The notes under the pieces were generated by a model that saw only the letters and a list, made by a program, of their open reading frames with translations, was not told where the DNA came from and searched no databases. Below, in pieces: positions 9,785-18,792 of a stretch of DNA of 64,000 nucleotides (position 1 is its first letter; every line of letters starts with the position of its first letter). The DNA lies in contig JAKFWA010000134.1 in NCBI GenBank assembly GCA_021732995.1, positions 44,968-108,967 on the forward strand, given 5' to 3'. The position numbers and the translations under genes were made by a program. This DNA is from Planctomycetaceae bacterium. GTDB lineage: Bacteria > Planctomycetota > Planctomycetia > Planctomycetales > Planctomycetaceae.

Positions 9785-10918
9785 ATGTTGACTGCTGAAT
9801 CGCGTCGCCGTTCGTTTCCGTCGTTGGAAGGAATGACGTACCTCAACACTGCCGCCGAAGGCATTCCGCCCCTGGAAGTCGGTGCGGGGTTAGAGCAGTA
9901 CTTTCGCGACAAGCAGCTCGGCATGGATGGCCGCGAGCCGCACTTCAAAGCCCTTGAAGAAACGAAGGCACTGGTCGCGGAGTTGTATGGACTGACGGCC
10001 GCCGAGATCGGCATCTGCTCGTGTTCTTCTGAGGCTTACAACCTCGCGGCACTCGCGTTGCAGCTGCGTGAGGGTGATGAAGTCATCATCAACGATCTCG
10101 ATTTTCCGGCTGGCGCCACGCCGTGGCTGCTGCCAACCTGTCCGGCCACCGTGCGAGTCTGGAAGGCGCGCGAGGGCGCTCTGCGAATCGAAGACTTGCA
10201 AGCGCTGCTGACCCCAAAAACTCGACTGGTCACGGTATCGCTGGTCAGCTTCTTCAACGGATTTCGACTCTCGCTGGCGCCGGTTGTGGATGCGGTGCGA
10301 CGTAACTCATCCGCTCTGCTGGCGGTCGATGTGACTCAAGCACTGGGACGCATTCCGCTGAATCTCGCTGATGTTGATCTCATTGTCAGCAGCACACACA
10401 AGTGGATTCTGGCCAGCCACGGTGGCGGTTTGGTGGGAGTACCAACAACCCGAGCTTCCGACTGGCATGTTTCGGCGGGTGGTTGGTTCAATCTCGAAGA
10501 TGCTTTTGGACCAGCTCGATTCGACCGCGCCGTGAGCAAGCCAGGCGCGGCGGGCTTTGCTGTGGGGATGCCTAACTTCCCGGCGATCTATGCCATTCGA
10601 GCAGCGCTCAACTATTTGAAGACCGTAGGCGTTGCTGCCATTGATCAAGCGGCGAGGCCACTCGTTGAGGAATGTCTAGCCGAAGTTGCCAAGCTACCGA
10701 TTGAACTGCTGACACCGCGCGATGTGTCTGCCGTCGCCGGAATCATCGCCTTCCGGCACCCGTCGGCCGAGGTCCTTGCTAAGCAACTGCGGTCTCAAAA
10801 CATTCATGTCATGTCACATGCCGGTCGTCTGCGAGTCGCCATTCATGGCTACAACACGCGTGAGAACATCGTTCATTTCCTGCGTGAGCTAACCTCGGCT
10901 CTGAAGGTTGTTGGCTAG
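9785..10918 (+). CDS. Class V aminotransferase (cysteine-desulfurase-like)
   Basis: A 377-residue PLP enzyme of fold type I. The probable Schiff-base lysine is Lys206 in SSTHKWI, with the cofactor aspartate in LLAVDVTQALG about 25 residues before it. The N-terminal YLNTAAEGIPP is typical of class V aminotransferases that act on small-molecule substrates. A desulfurase active-site cysteine loop is not obvious, so a selenocysteine lyase, isopenicillin-epimerase-like or simple aminotransferase role is as likely as sulfur transfer. A strong GGAGGAG ribosome site precedes the ATG. Its stop is 16 bp from the stop of the convergent membrane-protein gene. Confidence 0.88.
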   Translation: MLTAESRRRSFPSLEGMTYLNTAAEGIPPLEVGAGLEQYFRDKQLGMDGREPHFKALEETKALVAELYGLTAAEIGICSCSSEAYNLAALALQLREGDEVIINDLDFPAGATPWLLPTCPATVRVWKAREGALRIEDLQALLTPKTRLVTVSLVSFFNGFRLSLAPVVDAVRRNSSALLAVDVTQALGRIPLNLADVDLIVSSTHKWILASHGGGLVGVPTTRASDWHVSAGGWFNLEDAFGPARFDRAVSKPGAAGFAVGMPNFPAIYAIRAALNYLKTVGVAAIDQAARPLVEECLAEVAKLPIELLTPRDVSAVAGIIAFRHPSAEVLAKQLRSQNIHVMSHAGRLRVAIHGYNTRENIVHFLRELTSALKVVG

Positions 10919-10934
10919 GAACGCCCGACCGTTT

Positions 10935-11420
10935 TCACAGATGGATCTTGATGAAGAGCCAGATCCACGTGCAGAGGAGGATCAACGGCACGAGTAGCTG
11001 CAACGCCATCCCGATTTCGTGACTCCGAGACATGCGCCTCGGCCAGTCATACGGAGCCAGGTTTTGTTCGGGGTCAACGAAGTGGAATTCTTTATCGTCC
11101 TCGACCGCTCGCAGGAAGATGGCGTAGCGCTTGCGCAGCACCTGCATGGTGTGCACGGCGAGCACCATCGGGATTCCGAGGACCAATGCCATGAGGATTC
11201 CGAGCACGCAGATGCTGCTGAGCAGAACCTTCTGGTCGTCCATGCTGCCTTGATTGCTCACAAGGATCGCCACAGGCGTAAACAAGAACGCGTTCGCCGA
11301 GACCAGCCAGGCCATGCGATTCGACAGCAGCGTGTGTTCCTGCAGCACGCGTTTGCTGAGTTCTTCGTAGATGGAGCGTTCGCGCTCGACCATCCATGAG
11401 TATTGGCTGTCGTCTACCAT
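10935..11420 (-). CDS. Small integral membrane protein
   Basis: A 161-residue protein with three or four predicted membrane segments: about residues 30-52 (MAWLVSANAFLFTPVAILVS), 60-85 (VLLSSICVLGILMALVLGIPMV) and a C-terminal one (LLVPLILLCTWIWLFIKIHL). The N-terminal soluble helix carries the catch-all pattern YSWMVERERSIYEELSKRVLQEHTLL. The ATG at 11420 is preferred: the upstream open frame to 11672 overlaps the divergent esterase gene region and has no membrane or signal character. It resembles small membrane proteins of the RipA-like type, but I do not recognise the family. Confidence 0.7.
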   Translation of the reverse strand: MVDDSQYSWMVERERSIYEELSKRVLQEHTLLSNRMAWLVSANAFLFTPVAILVSNQGSMDDQKVLLSSICVLGILMALVLGIPMVLAVHTMQVLRKRYAIFLRAVEDDKEFHFVDPEQNLAPYDWPRRMSRSHEIGMALQLLVPLILLCTWIWLFIKIHL

Positions 11421-11660
11421 GCTCGATCTCTTCGCTTTTGATGGTTGTGGGGAGTTCTGACAGAAACGCAAACACTCGTGCGAACGAATGCAGCCTGACG
11501 ATTGCTGAGACTGAGCCGCATGGGAACTGTTGCCGGAGTTCGCGCCGGCACCTGCGGATCCCGAGTGCTCCCCGACGACTGCAACAGCGAGCATGACAAA
11601 CATTGCACCATCGGCAATTATCGCGATCTGCTCCAAGCCAACATCTTCCGGAGAACAACC

Positions 11661-13004
11661 ATGCTGCGGCATTCACTGAGGCGACTGAGGAACGTGACCT
11701 GCGTGCTGGTGCTCTTGTCTGCGAGTGAGCAAGCTCACGCTGCTGACCCTGCCTATCAGTTGAAGATTGTCACCGACCGGAAGGATGCGATCTACCAAAC
11801 AGATGCCGACGCCAAGTTCCTGATCACGCTCAACAAGGGGGACGAGGTCGTTGCAAACGCGGCCGTGAAGTATGTGGTGGACGACTTCCTCAAGAGCGGG
11901 GCGGCTGGTGATTTTCCTGCGGGGACAGTGATGACCGGCGGCGAGCCTGTTGCGATCACTGTGAAAGGGAAGCAACCAGGCTTTCTACAGTGCCATGTGA
12001 CGTTCGAGACGCCTGAGGGCAAAAAGTTGCAGGCCGTCGCCGGCGCGGGTTTCTCGCCGGACAAGATCGTGCCAAGCCTGCCTGTCCCGGACGACTTCGA
12101 TCAATTTTGGGCTGAACAGAAGAGTCAGCTCGCGGCGATACCGCTCGAACCGCAGCTCACTCCGGCCAGCCAGCCGAATATGGGCGACGACGTCGAATGC
12201 TTTGATGCGCAGATCAAGTGCCTCGGTGACGCTCCAGTGTCTGGATACTTCGCTCGACCTAAGAACGCGAAGCCGAAATCGCTGCCTGCCATCTTGTGGG
12301 TGCATGGCGCGGGCGTGCGTAGTTCCCTCGCGGGCACTGCCATCCAAGGGGCCAAGCAGGGCATGCTGTCGATGGACATCAACGCACACGGCATTCCAAA
12401 CGGCAAACCGAATGAGTTCTATCAAGAGCTGACGAATGGTCGCTTGAAGGGTTATCCGTCTGCGGGGCGCGACAGCCGCGACACGATCTACTTCAAGGGA
12501 ATGTTTCTGCGGCTGGTCCGCGCCATCGACTTCCTGACATCGCAACCCGAATGGGATGGCAAGATTGTTGCTGTCGTTGGCCACAGTCAGGGTGGTGGGC
12601 AAGCTCTTGCTGCTGGCGGGCTCGATTCGCGAGTGACTCTGATTGCCTCGGGTGTGCCGGCGATCTGCGATCACTCTGGCCGCGCGGCAGGACGAGTGAA
12701 CGGCTGGCCGAAGCTGGTTCCTGACGCAGCCGATGGCAAGCCAGAACCCAAGGCGCTCGAAGCGTCCCGTTATGTGGATGCCGTGAACTTCGCGACTCGT
12801 TGCAAAGCCGAAGCCATCATGAGCGTGGGTTTTATTGACGGGGTCTGCCCGCCTTCAAGTTGCTACGCGGCGTTCAATGTATTGCGCGGCCCGAAGGAGA
12901 TGATCAACGAGCCGCTCATGGGACATGCCGCACCGCAGCACATTCAAGCGGCGTTCAACGCCAAAGTTCTGGATCACGTGAAACGCCACTCGGCCCAGAA
13001 GTGA
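11661..13004 (+). CDS. Secreted acetyl-xylan-esterase-like hydrolase (AXE1/CE7 type)
   Basis: A 447-residue protein with a signal peptide ending near LLSASEQAHA. The N-terminal 110 residues form a beta-sandwich-like accessory region, and the C-terminal half is an alpha/beta hydrolase with LPAILWVHGAG (oxyanion) and GHSQGG with Ser309 as nucleophile, followed by GVPAICDH as in acetyl xylan esterase / cephalosporin-C deacetylase relatives. A C-terminal GHAAPQ histidine could complete the triad. A likely role is deacetylation of plant or algal polysaccharides outside the cytoplasm. The start at 11661 has a GGAGAA ribosome site. Confidence 0.85.
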   Translation: MLRHSLRRLRNVTCVLVLLSASEQAHAADPAYQLKIVTDRKDAIYQTDADAKFLITLNKGDEVVANAAVKYVVDDFLKSGAAGDFPAGTVMTGGEPVAITVKGKQPGFLQCHVTFETPEGKKLQAVAGAGFSPDKIVPSLPVPDDFDQFWAEQKSQLAAIPLEPQLTPASQPNMGDDVECFDAQIKCLGDAPVSGYFARPKNAKPKSLPAILWVHGAGVRSSLAGTAIQGAKQGMLSMDINAHGIPNGKPNEFYQELTNGRLKGYPSAGRDSRDTIYFKGMFLRLVRAIDFLTSQPEWDGKIVAVVGHSQGGGQALAAGGLDSRVTLIASGVPAICDHSGRAAGRVNGWPKLVPDAADGKPEPKALEASRYVDAVNFATRCKAEAIMSVGFIDGVCPPSSCYAAFNVLRGPKEMINEPLMGHAAPQHIQAAFNAKVLDHVKRHSAQK

Positions 13005-13014
13005 GACGTGGTTC

Positions 13015-14127
13015 ATGGCCTGGTTGTGGTACGGAGTCCTCGCTGCTGATCGGCTGCTGAGAAGAGTGCCGAGTCTGATTCAGGTCTGGCTGGTGGAGTA
13101 TTTCCTGGTCGTGCCGCTGGCATTCTTCATCGGCAAGCTGGTTGATATCCGGGGCGCGTATGGATGCCCCGGCACCGACGAAACGCTGGATGGCACGCTG
13201 TGGGGCTGTCTCGGGTTGTCGTGTGTCTGCGGGTTCTTTTTCATGAAGAACCTGATTGCTCCGCGCTTTAGTGCGGAGACATGGACTCCTCGGGTTTCAA
13301 CCGGACTGGAAGTTGGCGACGTAGAACTGGTCGTCGCGAATCGGCTTGCGACGGTGACCTATCCGTTCTTGTCGAGTCACCCTTCGTACGCGCTATTACT
13401 TCTGCCGACCAGTTGGCTGCCGTTGATGATGATCTGGGCGACCGAGAATCAGGGCTGCAGCACGCTCTACTGGAAGGCGTCCGGCATCGCGGGGCTGTGG
13501 ATCATCGCTGCGATGGTCGTCCTGCGATTGATCTGCTGGTATGGGTTGCACTGCGGCCAAGAAGCTTTGAAAGAGTTCGCCGCTGAGATGCGCGGCGTGT
13601 CCGTCGCACGGCTCGGTTGGGAGATGGCCTGGAAGCCGACGCTGGTGCTGGTAACTCTGATGCACCTGATTGTATGCGTCCCGATCGGAATCATGTTCTG
13701 GCAGGAACACCGCACCATCGCGGCTCTGCCGCCGGTAGCCGTTGAGATGGCCGAGGATGCCCCGCCGCCGCATGTGTTTGGCAGCGACACACCTCGGCGA
13801 TGGCTGCGAGTTGAGGGACGCATCATTGGAGATCCGGTCTTCTGGCCAGCGACTGGCGAGAACCGAGGCGGCAACAACTATCGAGGTGCCGCGGTGCTGG
13901 TCGCATTGGATGCTGGGGGCGAGGCATTGCTGCTGGCGGAGTCGATGGGTGTCGGTGATCTCATTGGAGATATTCAAGAGGCCAACGCGACCGGAAGAAT
14001 CTCGTCCACTGGTTCGCTGGCCAACGGCTTCAGCGAGGATCAAGTGCAGTACTACGGATTCACCGAGGACGACTTTCCGCCCCCGCGCGAGCAGGGACGC
14101 GTGCTCTTGATTCACGGTTATCCGTGA
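13015..14127 (+). CDS. Multi-pass membrane protein
   Basis: A 370-residue protein with about five membrane segments in the first 240 residues (for example WLVEYFLVVPLAFFIGKLVD, ALLLLPTSWLPLMMIWA and LVLVTLMHLIVCVPIGIMFW) and a soluble C-terminal domain (about 255-370) rich in glycine and acidic residues. The family is not recognised. It starts 10 bp after the esterase stop, and its last four bases overlap an alternative GTG start of the DinB gene, so the three genes may form one transcription unit. Confidence 0.72.
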   Translation: MAWLWYGVLAADRLLRRVPSLIQVWLVEYFLVVPLAFFIGKLVDIRGAYGCPGTDETLDGTLWGCLGLSCVCGFFFMKNLIAPRFSAETWTPRVSTGLEVGDVELVVANRLATVTYPFLSSHPSYALLLLPTSWLPLMMIWATENQGCSTLYWKASGIAGLWIIAAMVVLRLICWYGLHCGQEALKEFAAEMRGVSVARLGWEMAWKPTLVLVTLMHLIVCVPIGIMFWQEHRTIAALPPVAVEMAEDAPPPHVFGSDTPRRWLRVEGRIIGDPVFWPATGENRGGNNYRGAAVLVALDAGGEALLLAESMGVGDLIGDIQEANATGRISSTGSLANGFSEDQVQYYGFTEDDFPPPREQGRVLLIHGYP

Positions 14128-14153
14128 ACGCTTCGGTAAGGCAGGTGCCGACG

Positions 14154-14672
14154 ATGCTTGATACTTTCAAACAGCTCATAGCTCATCAGTTTGAAGCAGC
14201 GTTCTGCAGCCTGCAGATTTGCATTGACAGGTGCCCCGATACCGCATGGGACGAGCCAGTGGCGAACCTTAAGTTCTGCCAGGTCGCGTTCCATACGCTG
14301 TTCTTCACGGATATCTATCTTGGTCCGAATGCCGACGCGCTGCGTGATCAGCCGTTTCACAAGGACCACCCGGAGTTCTTCCGTGACTATGAAGAACTTG
14401 AAGACCGGGTGCAGGTTTTGTCCTACGACAAGCCATCTATCGAGGCGTACCTATTGCACTGCCGCACAAAGGCTTCGCGCGCCATCGCCGATGAGAGCGC
14501 CGAGTCGCTGGCAGGACCTTCAGGGTTTGAACGTCGGTTTTTTTCGCGGGCCGAATTGTACGTCTACAACTTGCGGCACATTCAGCATCATGTGGCGCAG
14601 TTGAGTTTGCGTCTGCGACTCGATCATCAGGAGAGTATTCCGTGGATTGGTTCAGGTTGGCGCGAGGTTTGA
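14154..14672 (+). CDS. DinB-like four-helix protein
   Basis: A 172-residue protein with the helical pattern of the DinB/YfiT metal-dependent superfamily: HQFEAAFCSLQICIDRCPDTAWDEP near the start, VAFHTLFFTDIYL with a conserved histidine around residue 47, and YNLRHIQHHVAQLSLRLR near the end providing further histidines for a metal site. Members include thiol-dependent S-transferases (bacillithiol, mycothiol), but the specific substrate is unknown. The ATG at 14154 is taken, with GGCAGGTG upstream; an in-frame GTG at 14124 overlapping the previous gene is an alternative. Confidence 0.8.
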   Translation: MLDTFKQLIAHQFEAAFCSLQICIDRCPDTAWDEPVANLKFCQVAFHTLFFTDIYLGPNADALRDQPFHKDHPEFFRDYEELEDRVQVLSYDKPSIEAYLLHCRTKASRAIADESAESLAGPSGFERRFFSRAELYVYNLRHIQHHVAQLSLRLRLDHQESIPWIGSGWREV

Positions 14673-14780
14673 TACGTCGAGTCTCGTCAGCGAGACACTT
14701 CGCGGCACGTTGAAGACCGGCTCATGCAGTCTGCTCCATGCGGATCGCCATTCCTAAACGCTCGTTCGAGAGGGCGGCTC

Positions 14781-16160
14781 ATGCTTGAGAAACTGCTGCT
14801 TCCGGAGATTCAGGAACTCATCGCCAACAAAGATGAACAGACCTTGCGCGAGACGCTCAATCGCTGGCCGCCGTCTGAAGTCGTGGCGTTGTTCTCCGAG
14901 CTGTCCGATGAAGATGACCTGGCTGCCATGCGGATGCTGCGCGGCCCGCAGCGTGCTCGCGTCTTTGAATACATGGACCGCGTTTCTCAGCAGAAGTTGC
15001 TGGCAAGCTTCTCTGAAGCGGAGGTCGGCTCGCTGTTGAATGAAATCGCGGATGACGACCGCACCGCGTTGCTGGCGCGGTTTGAAGAAGTGGACCAGCA
15101 GCGCATGCTGCGGCTGCTGGATGACGAACAGCGGGCGCTCGCCGAGTCGTTGCTGCAGTATCCAGAAGACAGCGTCGGGCGGTTGATGACGCGGCATTTC
15201 GTCTCGGTACGTGCGCATTGGACTGTCCAGCAAGTGCTGGATCACATCCGCCAGCACGGTCAGGACAGCGAAACATTGAACGTCGTCTACATAGTAGACG
15301 AGGAGAATCGTCTGATCGATGACTTGCGCATTCGACAAGTTCTGCTGGCCAGGCCGAATCAACACCTGGAAGAACTCCTCGATCAAGTGTTTGTTGCCTT
15401 GCGGACGACAGATCCGAAGCGATCCGCAGTGGATGTCTTTCGTCAGCACGCGCGCACGGCATTGCCGGTACTTGATGCTGAAGGAAAGCTGTTAGGCGTT
15501 GTAACGATCGATGATGTGTTGAACGTCGCTGAAGAAGCAGCCACGCAGGACATGCAAAAGCTTGGCGGTTTGGAAGCCTTGTCCGAGCCGTACGTGACGA
15601 CGCCGCTGATGACGATGGTCCGTAAGCGAGCGACTTGGCTGGTTGTTCTGTTTCTCGGCGAGTTACTGACGGCGACCGCGATGAGCTATTTCGAAGATGA
15701 TATTGCTAAGGCGGTCGTGCTGGCGTTGTTTGTTCCGCTGATTATTTCCAGCGGTGGCAACTCCGGTTCTCAGGCCGCGACGCTGATTGTACGCGCTTTG
15801 GCGTTGGGTGAAGTGACCCTGCGCGACTGGTGGTGGGTCCTGCGCCGTGAACTCGGATCAGGCGCTGTGCTCGGTGCGATCCTCGGGCTCATCGGCTTCT
15901 TACGCATCGCCGTCTGGAGCCTCTTCAGCGACATCTACGGACCGCACTGGCTACTCGTCGGAATAACGGTGGGCTGCTCGCTGGTGGGCATTGTGTTGTG
16001 GGGCACGTTATCCGGTTCGATGCTGCCGTTCCTGCTGAAACGCGCTGGCCTTGATCCGGCGACTTCGTCAGCGCCGTTCGTGGCCACGCTCGTCGACGTG
16101 ACCGGACTGATCATCTACTTCAGTGTCGCAACTTTGGTGCTGACCGGAACGCTCCTCTGA
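14781..16160 (+). CDS. mgtE: Magnesium transporter MgtE
   Basis: A 459-residue protein with the complete MgtE layout: cytoplasmic N-domain of helical repeats (residues 1-125, ending ALAESLLQYPEDSVGRLMT), two CBS domains (about 130-255), the connecting plug helix and a five-helix membrane domain. The signature SGGNSGSQAATLIVRALALGEV is in the membrane part, where it lines the Mg2+ pore. The family imports Mg2+ and is gated by Mg2+ binding to the N and CBS domains. The ATG at 14781 has a GAGAGGG ribosome site. No M-box-like leader is evident in the 108 bp upstream. Confidence 0.95.
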   Translation: MLEKLLLPEIQELIANKDEQTLRETLNRWPPSEVVALFSELSDEDDLAAMRMLRGPQRARVFEYMDRVSQQKLLASFSEAEVGSLLNEIADDDRTALLARFEEVDQQRMLRLLDDEQRALAESLLQYPEDSVGRLMTRHFVSVRAHWTVQQVLDHIRQHGQDSETLNVVYIVDEENRLIDDLRIRQVLLARPNQHLEELLDQVFVALRTTDPKRSAVDVFRQHARTALPVLDAEGKLLGVVTIDDVLNVAEEAATQDMQKLGGLEALSEPYVTTPLMTMVRKRATWLVVLFLGELLTATAMSYFEDDIAKAVVLALFVPLIISSGGNSGSQAATLIVRALALGEVTLRDWWWVLRRELGSGAVLGAILGLIGFLRIAVWSLFSDIYGPHWLLVGITVGCSLVGIVLWGTLSGSMLPFLLKRAGLDPATSSAPFVATLVDVTGLIIYFSVATLVLTGTLL

Positions 16161-16630
16161 TTGTTCGCCTGATGGCGTTCGATCAAGCCTTACGCTGACC
16201 AGCGCAGAATTCACCTGTTGCCTTCAGTCACCTCAGCACAGGTACGTCCGTTAGTGTGACGAGGGTAATATCGACGCCGATTGATGATCGCGAACTTACC
16301 GGCGCGGTCGGTGTTGGAGCGCGGGCTTCGAGGAATTTCGCGCCGGTGCGTGCTGGCATCACATGCAACTCCCCGCATCTGGGACTTCTGCGCAATTTGT
16401 GGCCACCAATGGTGCCTGGCACCAGCATTGCAATCGCAGCGTCCCGTCGAAGGACGAGGACGCGTCTTCGCTCTCGAACTTCCTGGGCAGTGGAACTCGG
16501 AAGTCACTGGCAGATTGGGATGTAGAAGCATCTTGGTCCTTCGACTCATTTTGTTGCTTTATTGCTGCTCACACCGCGGAGTGCGTTGTGGCAGCGCACT
16601 TCAGGAATTTGGGTTTCGAAGGAGTTTGAA
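16161..16630. other. 470-bp intergenic region, no supported gene
   Basis: Several overlapping frames are open on both strands here, but none has a ribosome site, a recognisable protein pattern or consistent codon use. The region must carry the promoter of the secreted protein at 16631. No strong hairpin was seen. Confidence 0.5.
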
Positions 16631-17203
16631 ATGATGTTCAAGAAGCTGCTCGTTACAGGTTTGGTCATGGCGTTGGCTGCAGTGGCCGTGGTTCCGGAAG
16701 CACAGGCCAAGAGCTGGAAACGCTCTCGCTATTGCTGTAACAACGGATGGTACGGTCAGAGCTACACCTACCAGCAACCAGTTTACAATCAGCCAGTCGT
16801 GACCAACGCGCCGGTCGGCAATTCCTACGGGAATGCCTGCTGCAACGTGCAGCCGGCGTGCGCTGTTGGATTTCAGGGCAACTATCAACAAGGAGCTCCT
16901 GGAACGTTCCAGAACAACCAGTATCAGTCTGGTTTCCGTGGAGACGTCTATCCCCAACAGGATCCGCAGTTCCAGAACTCGCCGAACTACAATCCCAACC
17001 TGCAGAACAACACCAATTTGAACCTGCAGAACAACACGCTGAATCAGAATCAGAACCTCAACCAGAACCAGAATCTGAATCAGCCGAACCAGAGCACGAC
17101 CCAGCCGCAGAATTCGACGCAGGGTCAGACTCAGCAGAATCAGAACCGCACTCAGCCATCAGCTCCACCGCCAACGGAGCCAGCCGCTGAAACGCAGCCA
17201 TAA
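16631..17203 (+). CDS. Secreted Asn/Gln-rich low-complexity protein
   Basis: A 190-residue protein with a signal peptide (MMFKKLLVTGLVMALAAVAVVPEAQA). The mature part begins with basic and cysteine-containing sequence (RSRYCCNNGWYGQ, later NACCNVQPAC) and then becomes extremely rich in Asn, Gln and Pro, with a degenerate repeat of the type LNQNQN from about residue 115 to 165 and a PAPPPTEPAAE-like tail. A strong GAAGGAG site precedes tandem ATGATG. It is probably an intrinsically disordered cell-surface or secreted protein. The cysteine pairs could crosslink it to a proteinaceous envelope layer, but that is a guess. Confidence 0.75.
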   Translation: MMFKKLLVTGLVMALAAVAVVPEAQAKSWKRSRYCCNNGWYGQSYTYQQPVYNQPVVTNAPVGNSYGNACCNVQPACAVGFQGNYQQGAPGTFQNNQYQSGFRGDVYPQQDPQFQNSPNYNPNLQNNTNLNLQNNTLNQNQNLNQNQNLNQPNQSTTQPQNSTQGQTQQNQNRTQPSAPPPTEPAAETQP

Positions 17204-17733
17204 GCAGTGGTGAGTGAGCATTGCTCACGTCGACACTTCTGCCATGACGATGGCCATGCTCTGCCAGTTCTGAAACAAATGCTCTCGTCCGCGATATCAG
17301 CTCCGCCAGACTGATGCGCGACGGGAGTTCAGATCGGCCGAGCGTGGCCTTTTTCTTTTTGACGAACGTTCGAGAGGAAGTTCCATCGCCCAGACGCGGC
17401 ATGATGCAAACCAGCCACGGTGCCGCAAGCCTCGCGGCCTTCGCTGCAATTGCGATCGATCATGTGACGATTAAGACAACCCATCCATGATCCGTGCTGG
17501 TTCGGCAGAGTCTGAACGGATTCATGCAAAGCGGCAGTCGCGGCACCTGCGTTGCTCCCCAAATCAGGGCCGAAGGTGAATAGTAAGTATTTTCGGGCTC
17601 CCATCAAACGCCCGCTCCGCGTGTTCTGCATAAGAACTGAATCGCGTCTCCTTCGAGCTTCCCTGGATGCGTCCAGGCCAGAGTGCAGACGCCTCCAAAA
17701 CTTCGCTGGAACTAACCTGATTAGGATGTAGCC
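17204..17733. other. 530-bp intergenic region, no supported gene
   Basis: No convincing gene is present. A minus-strand frame runs through it into the next gene but looks like a shadow of that gene. A T-rich stretch follows a short GGCC-GGCC stem near 17336-17359, which could be a weak terminator for the Asn/Gln-rich protein gene. The promoter of the gene at 17734 must also lie here. Confidence 0.45.
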
Positions 17734-18567
17734 ATGATTCGTCACCTCACAATGATTGGCGCCTTGGTTCTGAATGCCCCCGCCGTGCAAGCTCAGCAGG
17801 GCATCGGTGCTCCTGCGGCTGGTCAGCCGGGAGTCAGTACGACGAACCCGGCTCAACCCGGACAAACGGCTTCCGGACAAACAGGACTTGCGCAGTCCAA
17901 CCTGCAAACCCAGACCTTTGGAGGGGTGGGTTCTACACCCTGGTTCTCGAACCCCGGTGTGCGACAGGAATTGAAACTCAACGATGAGCAATTCAATCGT
18001 TTGAATCGCGACTATCGACAGAACTGGGATCGCTACCAGAACGATCTGCGAGGCATCGGAACTGGCCTCAGCGAACAGCAACGCCGTGAACGAGCTCTGG
18101 AGCTGGAGCGAACTTTCAATCAGAACTTTAACCACACCTCGCAGGACATCTTCTCAGATACCGCCCAGCGAGACCGGTTCAACCAATTGTATCTGCAGTA
18201 TCAGGGTTATGGAGCGTTCAACGATGCAGACCTGCGTCGTCGAATGAACCTGAGCCAGGATCAGATCAATCGCATCGCTGAGCTGGAAAGAAACTGGCAG
18301 CGCGACATGAACACCATGCGCCGCGAGTTCGCCAGCGATCGTCTGTCAGCGACACGTCGCTATCGCGATTGGAACCGCAAGCACAATGAGCAGTTGAACC
18401 AGATCCTCAGTGAGGATCAGCGTCGCATGTGGCGCGAGACTTCGGGCAACTCGTATGAGTTCTCGCCGGACATCTATTTCCCCAGCACAACTCCGCAGAA
18501 AAGCCTGAACTCGACCGGCACCGGTCCGGCAATTCCGGGAACGTCGACCAATGGCAACGTGCAATAA
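17734..18567 (+). CDS. Secreted Spy/CpxP-like helical protein
   Basis: A 277-residue protein with a short signal peptide (ending near NAPAVQAQ) and a Gly/Gln/Pro/Thr-rich linker. The long helical region (about 75-235) carries repeated LKLNDEQFNRLNRDY, LSEQQRRERALELE and MNLSQDQINRIAELE blocks, the LTxxQ-like pattern of Spy/CpxP periplasmic chaperone relatives that is common in planctomycete secreted proteins. The tail is Ser/Thr/Gly-rich. A stress-related periplasmic role is inference only. It is preceded by AGGATG and followed by a strong terminator at 18618. Confidence 0.7.
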   Translation: MIRHLTMIGALVLNAPAVQAQQGIGAPAAGQPGVSTTNPAQPGQTASGQTGLAQSNLQTQTFGGVGSTPWFSNPGVRQELKLNDEQFNRLNRDYRQNWDRYQNDLRGIGTGLSEQQRRERALELERTFNQNFNHTSQDIFSDTAQRDRFNQLYLQYQGYGAFNDADLRRRMNLSQDQINRIAELERNWQRDMNTMRREFASDRLSATRRYRDWNRKHNEQLNQILSEDQRRMWRETSGNSYEFSPDIYFPSTTPQKSLNSTGTGPAIPGTSTNGNVQ

Positions 18568-18617
18568 CCGACTGCGGTTCTGCACGATCAGCCCGACATC
18601 CAGCAAACATCTCAGAC

Positions 18618-18652
18618 GCCACTGCCTCCCGCGAGGCAGTGGCTTTCCTTTT
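18618..18652 (+). terminator. Intrinsic terminator
   Basis: An 11-bp perfect stem (GCCACTGCCTC at 18618-18628 and its complement at 18633-18643) with a CCGC loop is followed by TTTCCTTTT. It lies 50 bp past the stop of the Spy-like gene. Confidence 0.85.
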
Positions 18653-18792
18653 GAGATGTGCAATGCGGATCTGTACCTTGCGTCGGCAACTTGATGAAGA
18701 TTTTGCGATGAGATGCAGTCGCCTTGCCTGACCTCGTACAATCGCTAGAGGGCTTGGAGTATTGCGGCGGCGGGGCGGCAGAATGGAACGCG

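Noticed and set aside
17329..18135. 268-residue minus-strand frame upstream of and into the Spy-like gene
   Set aside because: It overlaps the signal peptide and helical region of the sense gene and lacks supporting features.
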